A stretch of DNA of 64,000 nt from an uncultured Collinsella sp. (GTDB lineage: Bacteria; Actinomycetota; Coriobacteriia; Coriobacteriales; Coriobacteriaceae): contig CAUGTZ010000009.1 in assembly GCA_959602645.1 (NCBI GenBank), forward strand, positions 30,599 to 94,598. Direction: 5' to 3'. The notes under the pieces were generated by a model that saw only the letters and a list, made by a program, of their open reading frames with translations, had not been told where the DNA came from and searched no databases. A program made the translations under genes and the position numbers. Shown here in pieces: positions 62,311 through 64,000 of this stretch (positions within the stretch are counted from its first letter, which is position 1; every line of letters starts with the position of its first letter).

Positions 62311-62339
62311 GTACCCGCTGCGTACCGCGCGGAGTACCC
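62311..62339. promoter_or_regulatory. Right triplet of GTACC sites, probable integrase arm sites
   Basis: GTACCC at 62311, GTACCG at 62322, GTACCC at 62334: the same 11 and 12 bp steps as the left triplet. Confidence 0.6.
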
Positions 62340-62448
62340 GTGTCGAACAAACCCACTCAGGCCGTGCAGTCCGTCTAGTCGAACGAAACCGCAGGTCAGA
62401 GTGGGTGTAAGGTATCACTGCCAAAGTCCTAAAGCAAACGGGATTTCG

Positions 62449-62496
62449 CTTTTAATCCCAAGGTCCAGGGTTCGAACCCCTGACGGCCCACCATAG
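62449..62496 (+). repeat. attR: 48-bp direct repeat, tRNA-Lys 3' fragment
   Basis: Identical to 58448-58495. It lacks the tRNA 5' half and is not a functional tRNA gene. Confidence 0.9.
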
Positions 62497-62502
62497 AATA
62501 GA

Positions 62503-62533
62503 AAAGCGACTGGCGGATGCCGGCCGCTTTTTT
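62503..62533 (+). terminator. Original tRNA-Lys terminator, now beyond attR
   Basis: Imperfect stem AGCGACTGGC / GCCGGCCGCT with GGAT loop, then TTTTTTG. Confidence 0.75.
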
Positions 62534-62546
62534 GTTGCCGCGACAT

Positions 62547-62668
62547 GGGTTCGAACCCGAAAGGGCGCGGAGCTGAGTAAACGCGTGAGCGTTTGCCAGC
62601 GCAGCGCGCAAGGCGCGAAGCGCCGCAGCGGCCGTCTGCAGAGCAGGCCGAACCTCTGACGGCCCACC
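62547..62668. repeat. tRNA-linked structured repeat, copy C
   Basis: Starts GGGTTCGAACCCGAAAGGGC, continues with hairpins (AAACGC-GTGA-GCGTTT; GGCGCGAAGCGCC) and ends in CTGACGGCCCACC, a direct copy of the tRNA-Lys 3' end. Same plan as copies A and B. Confidence 0.65.
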
Positions 62669-62686
62669 CAAAGAAAGGAAAACGAA

Positions 62687-63484
62687 ATGAAAACAGATAG
62701 ATACGGAATTAGCGGCAGCACATTAAAGATAATAGCGGCCATTTCGATGGTTCTCGATCATGTAAGCAGGATCGTCCTGACCAATGGAATCATGACTCAC
62801 GCATCGTACAATCAGATATCAGACGAACAGTGGGCGATTCTAAGCGAGGCTTCGGATGTGCTTCATGTTCTTGGCAGAATTGCATTTCCCTTATTTTGCT
62901 TTTTGATAGTTGAGGGATTTTTGCATACTCATGACATAAAGAGGTACCTGCGAAATATGCTTGCCTTCGCAATCATTGCGGAGCCCATATACGATTTCGT
63001 TCAAACCGGGCAACTATTTGACCTTCGGCAACAAAATGTTATGTGTGAGCTCCTGCTTTGCTTGGTCTTCTTGATAATTCTGGAAAAGATACAAAGCCTT
63101 TCAAAATGGAAGAGGTACATCGCAGAAACTGCTCTGATTGTTTTGACAGCACTGGCAGCTGAATACACTAAACTAGATGGCGGTGTGTATGGCATTCTGC
63201 TTGTGGCTGCATTCTATTTATTCCACGACAGCAAGGCCAAGATGTTCTTTGCTGCAGTATGCGCAGTGCTCCTTTCGTCATGCCATATGGTTGGCGGCGG
63301 ATTTGAGTTTGCTACAGCTAATATATTTAATCCTGATGTTGCTGCCGCGGTCGTTTCGTTGCTGCTTATCAATCTTTATAATGGCAAGCGAGGGCTGAAG
63401 CTCAAATATTTCTTCTACATTTTCTATCCGGCTCATCTTGCTCTGCTTTATGGTGTCTCACTTATTGTTTTGAACTGTCTTTAA
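62687..63484 (+). CDS. TraX-family membrane protein
   Basis: 265 residues with about eight membrane segments. GSTLKIIAAISMVLDHVSRI, RIAFPLFCFLIVEGFLHT, and the C-terminal FFYIFYPAHLALLYG are typical of the TraX family, named for F-pilin N-acetylation and common in gut bacteria outside conjugation loci. ATG 62687 has AAAGGA. It is clearly richer in A/T than chromosomal neighbours and sits between two tRNA-end remnants, suggesting acquisition. Confidence 0.9.
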   Translation: MKTDRYGISGSTLKIIAAISMVLDHVSRIVLTNGIMTHASYNQISDEQWAILSEASDVLHVLGRIAFPLFCFLIVEGFLHTHDIKRYLRNMLAFAIIAEPIYDFVQTGQLFDLRQQNVMCELLLCLVFLIILEKIQSLSKWKRYIAETALIVLTALAAEYTKLDGGVYGILLVAAFYLFHDSKAKMFFAAVCAVLLSSCHMVGGGFEFATANIFNPDVAAAVVSLLLINLYNGKRGLKLKYFFYIFYPAHLALLYGVSLIVLNCL

Positions 63485-63651
63485 AAACTCTCAAACAAGT
63501 CTCTGAAAGCAGAACTAAATTGACCCTAAGACTGCTTGTGAATTTCCGGAAGACCTGTGAGATACGAGGATAGACAACGAGGGCTGTAGAAAGATGCTTC
63601 GAAAGCATGAATGGCAGCGAGAAAATGAGTTCGGAAGAACCCCTCTGGATG

Positions 63652-63722
63652 CTCCAGCATAGAATAGAAAGCGATCGGCTCCGGCTGGTCGCTTTTTTGT
63701 TACCGATGCACGGTTCGAACCC
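63652..63722. repeat. Degenerate second copy of the attR-flanking sequence
   Basis: CATAGAATAGAAAGCG, a terminator-like hairpin with TTTTTTG (63669-63699) and GGTTCGAACCCGAA repeat in order the sequence found at 62492-62561. The tRNA part before it is decayed. Confidence 0.6.
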
Positions 63723-63737
63723 GAACTTCTATATATA

Positions 63738-63890
63738 GGAACGCTTGGCGAACAAAACCTGCCTTTTACCGACGGGAAACAAATAACCGATGCTTTTGGA
63801 GTAAAGTGGCGCTCCAGAGATGACCGATGCCTCAACATCTATAAACCAGCTGGTCACCGCCAATATCAGAAGCTGATGCTTCAGTTATAA
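63738..63890 (+). pseudogene. Possible 3' remnant of an unknown gene
   Basis: An open stretch ends at TAA 63888-63890 and reads GTLGEQNLPFTDGKQITDAF then GVKWRSRDDRCLNIYK, a plausible protein C-terminus, but no start or ribosome site is seen and the upstream part is the tRNA-like repeat. A hairpin CCTCAG/CTGAGG follows (about 63891-63911). I see nothing else in 63485-64000. Confidence 0.25.
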
Positions 63891-64000
63891 CCTCAGTGAC
63901 GTGACTGAGGGACCTATTCATTTGTGAACAAAATATGGAGTGCACGATTCCCGCCCCCGGGGCCCCTCCGGTCTGGCAATATATCTCCTTGCCGCGCGGC

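Larger units (their letters stand above)
58448..62496. mobile_element. 4.0-kb integrated element in tRNA-Lys with iteron-like origin
   Basis: It is bounded by perfect 48-bp direct repeats (58448-58495 and 62449-62496, offset 4001 bp) made of the tRNA-Lys 3' part. Inside, left to right: a terminator, three GTACCC sites, two hairpins, an AT-rich tract with six 17-bp palindromes, minus-strand genes for two unknown proteins and an excisionase-like HTH protein, a hairpin-rich gap, a DUF3970-like gene, a tyrosine integrase with a separate N-terminal piece, and three more GTACCC-type sites. No relaxase, capsid, terminase or partition gene is visible. I read it as a minimal integrative replicon or satellite. 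Confidence 0.85.

Noticed and set aside
62449..62493. A second tRNA-Lys gene
   Set aside because: Only the 3' part is present; acceptor 5' strand, D-arm and half of the anticodon arm are missing. It is the attR copy.

Overview
The window looks like a chromosomal segment of a high-GC, Gram-positive gut Coriobacteriia member, most likely Collinsella or a close relative. This is inferred from gene content and protein character (Actinobacteria-like GyrA/GyrB/DnaA, paired WYL regulators, TQxA/Cna-B LPXTG surface protein, TSCPD protein, gut-type TraX). No database search was possible. The window contains the replication origin. Genes left of about 29.7 kb are almost all on the minus strand and most genes to the right are on the plus strand, as expected when transcription follows two forks leaving an origin near 26.3-29.9 kb.

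Layout. 1-11.2 kb (minus): partial carA, a membrane protein, an ABC exporter, a NUDIX hydrolase, purD, purA, dnaB and the rpsF-ssb-rpsR-rplI operon. 11.6-12.1 kb: two tRNA-Ser genes followed by a structured repeat. 12.3-14.3 kb (plus): a TRIC-type channel and an exported bactofilin-like membrane protein. 14.3-18.2 kb (minus): typA, three small genes including a bifunctional-nuclease-family gene, and a tRNA-Ile/Ala/Ile cluster. 18.4-29.7 kb (minus): gyrA, gyrB, a DciA-like gene, recF, dnaN, dnaA and an unusual GHKL-ATPase/winged-helix gene placed just upstream of dnaA. 29.9-35.0 kb (plus): rpmH, rnpA, yidD, yidC, jag, rsmG, parA, parB, with a parS cluster. 35.1-45.8 kb: rlmN, ddl, a DnaQ/DinG-type helicase, two WYL regulators and a very large M28-like membrane protein. 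45.8-49.2 kb: a sortase-anchored thioester/Cna-B adhesin. 49.5-58.4 kb: tRNA-Gly with repeats, purB, a TSCPD protein, a Tat lipoprotein, a two-component system, purC, a membrane protein and an M29 aminopeptidase.

58.4-62.5 kb is the most interesting part. A 4.0-kb element is inserted in the 3' end of tRNA-Lys(TTT) between perfect 48-bp direct repeats. It carries a tyrosine integrase (its arm-binding N-terminus is split off by an in-frame TAG), an excisionase-like HTH protein, two small unknown proteins, a DUF3970-like protein, matched triplets of GTACCC sites near both ends, and an origin-like module: an AT-rich tract next to six 17-bp TGTAAC..GTTACA palindromes, five of them spaced 21-23 bp. 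It has no capsid, packaging or relaxase gene, so it looks like a minimal integrative replicon or satellite. Beyond it lie a TraX-family acyltransferase gene and degenerate tRNA-end repeats.

Other themes are several long intergenic hairpins (4.2, 18.2 and 21.3 kb), a recurring tRNA-linked repeat family (12.0, 49.7 and 62.6 kb), and a GyrA Phe at the Ser83-equivalent position typical of fluoroquinolone resistance.
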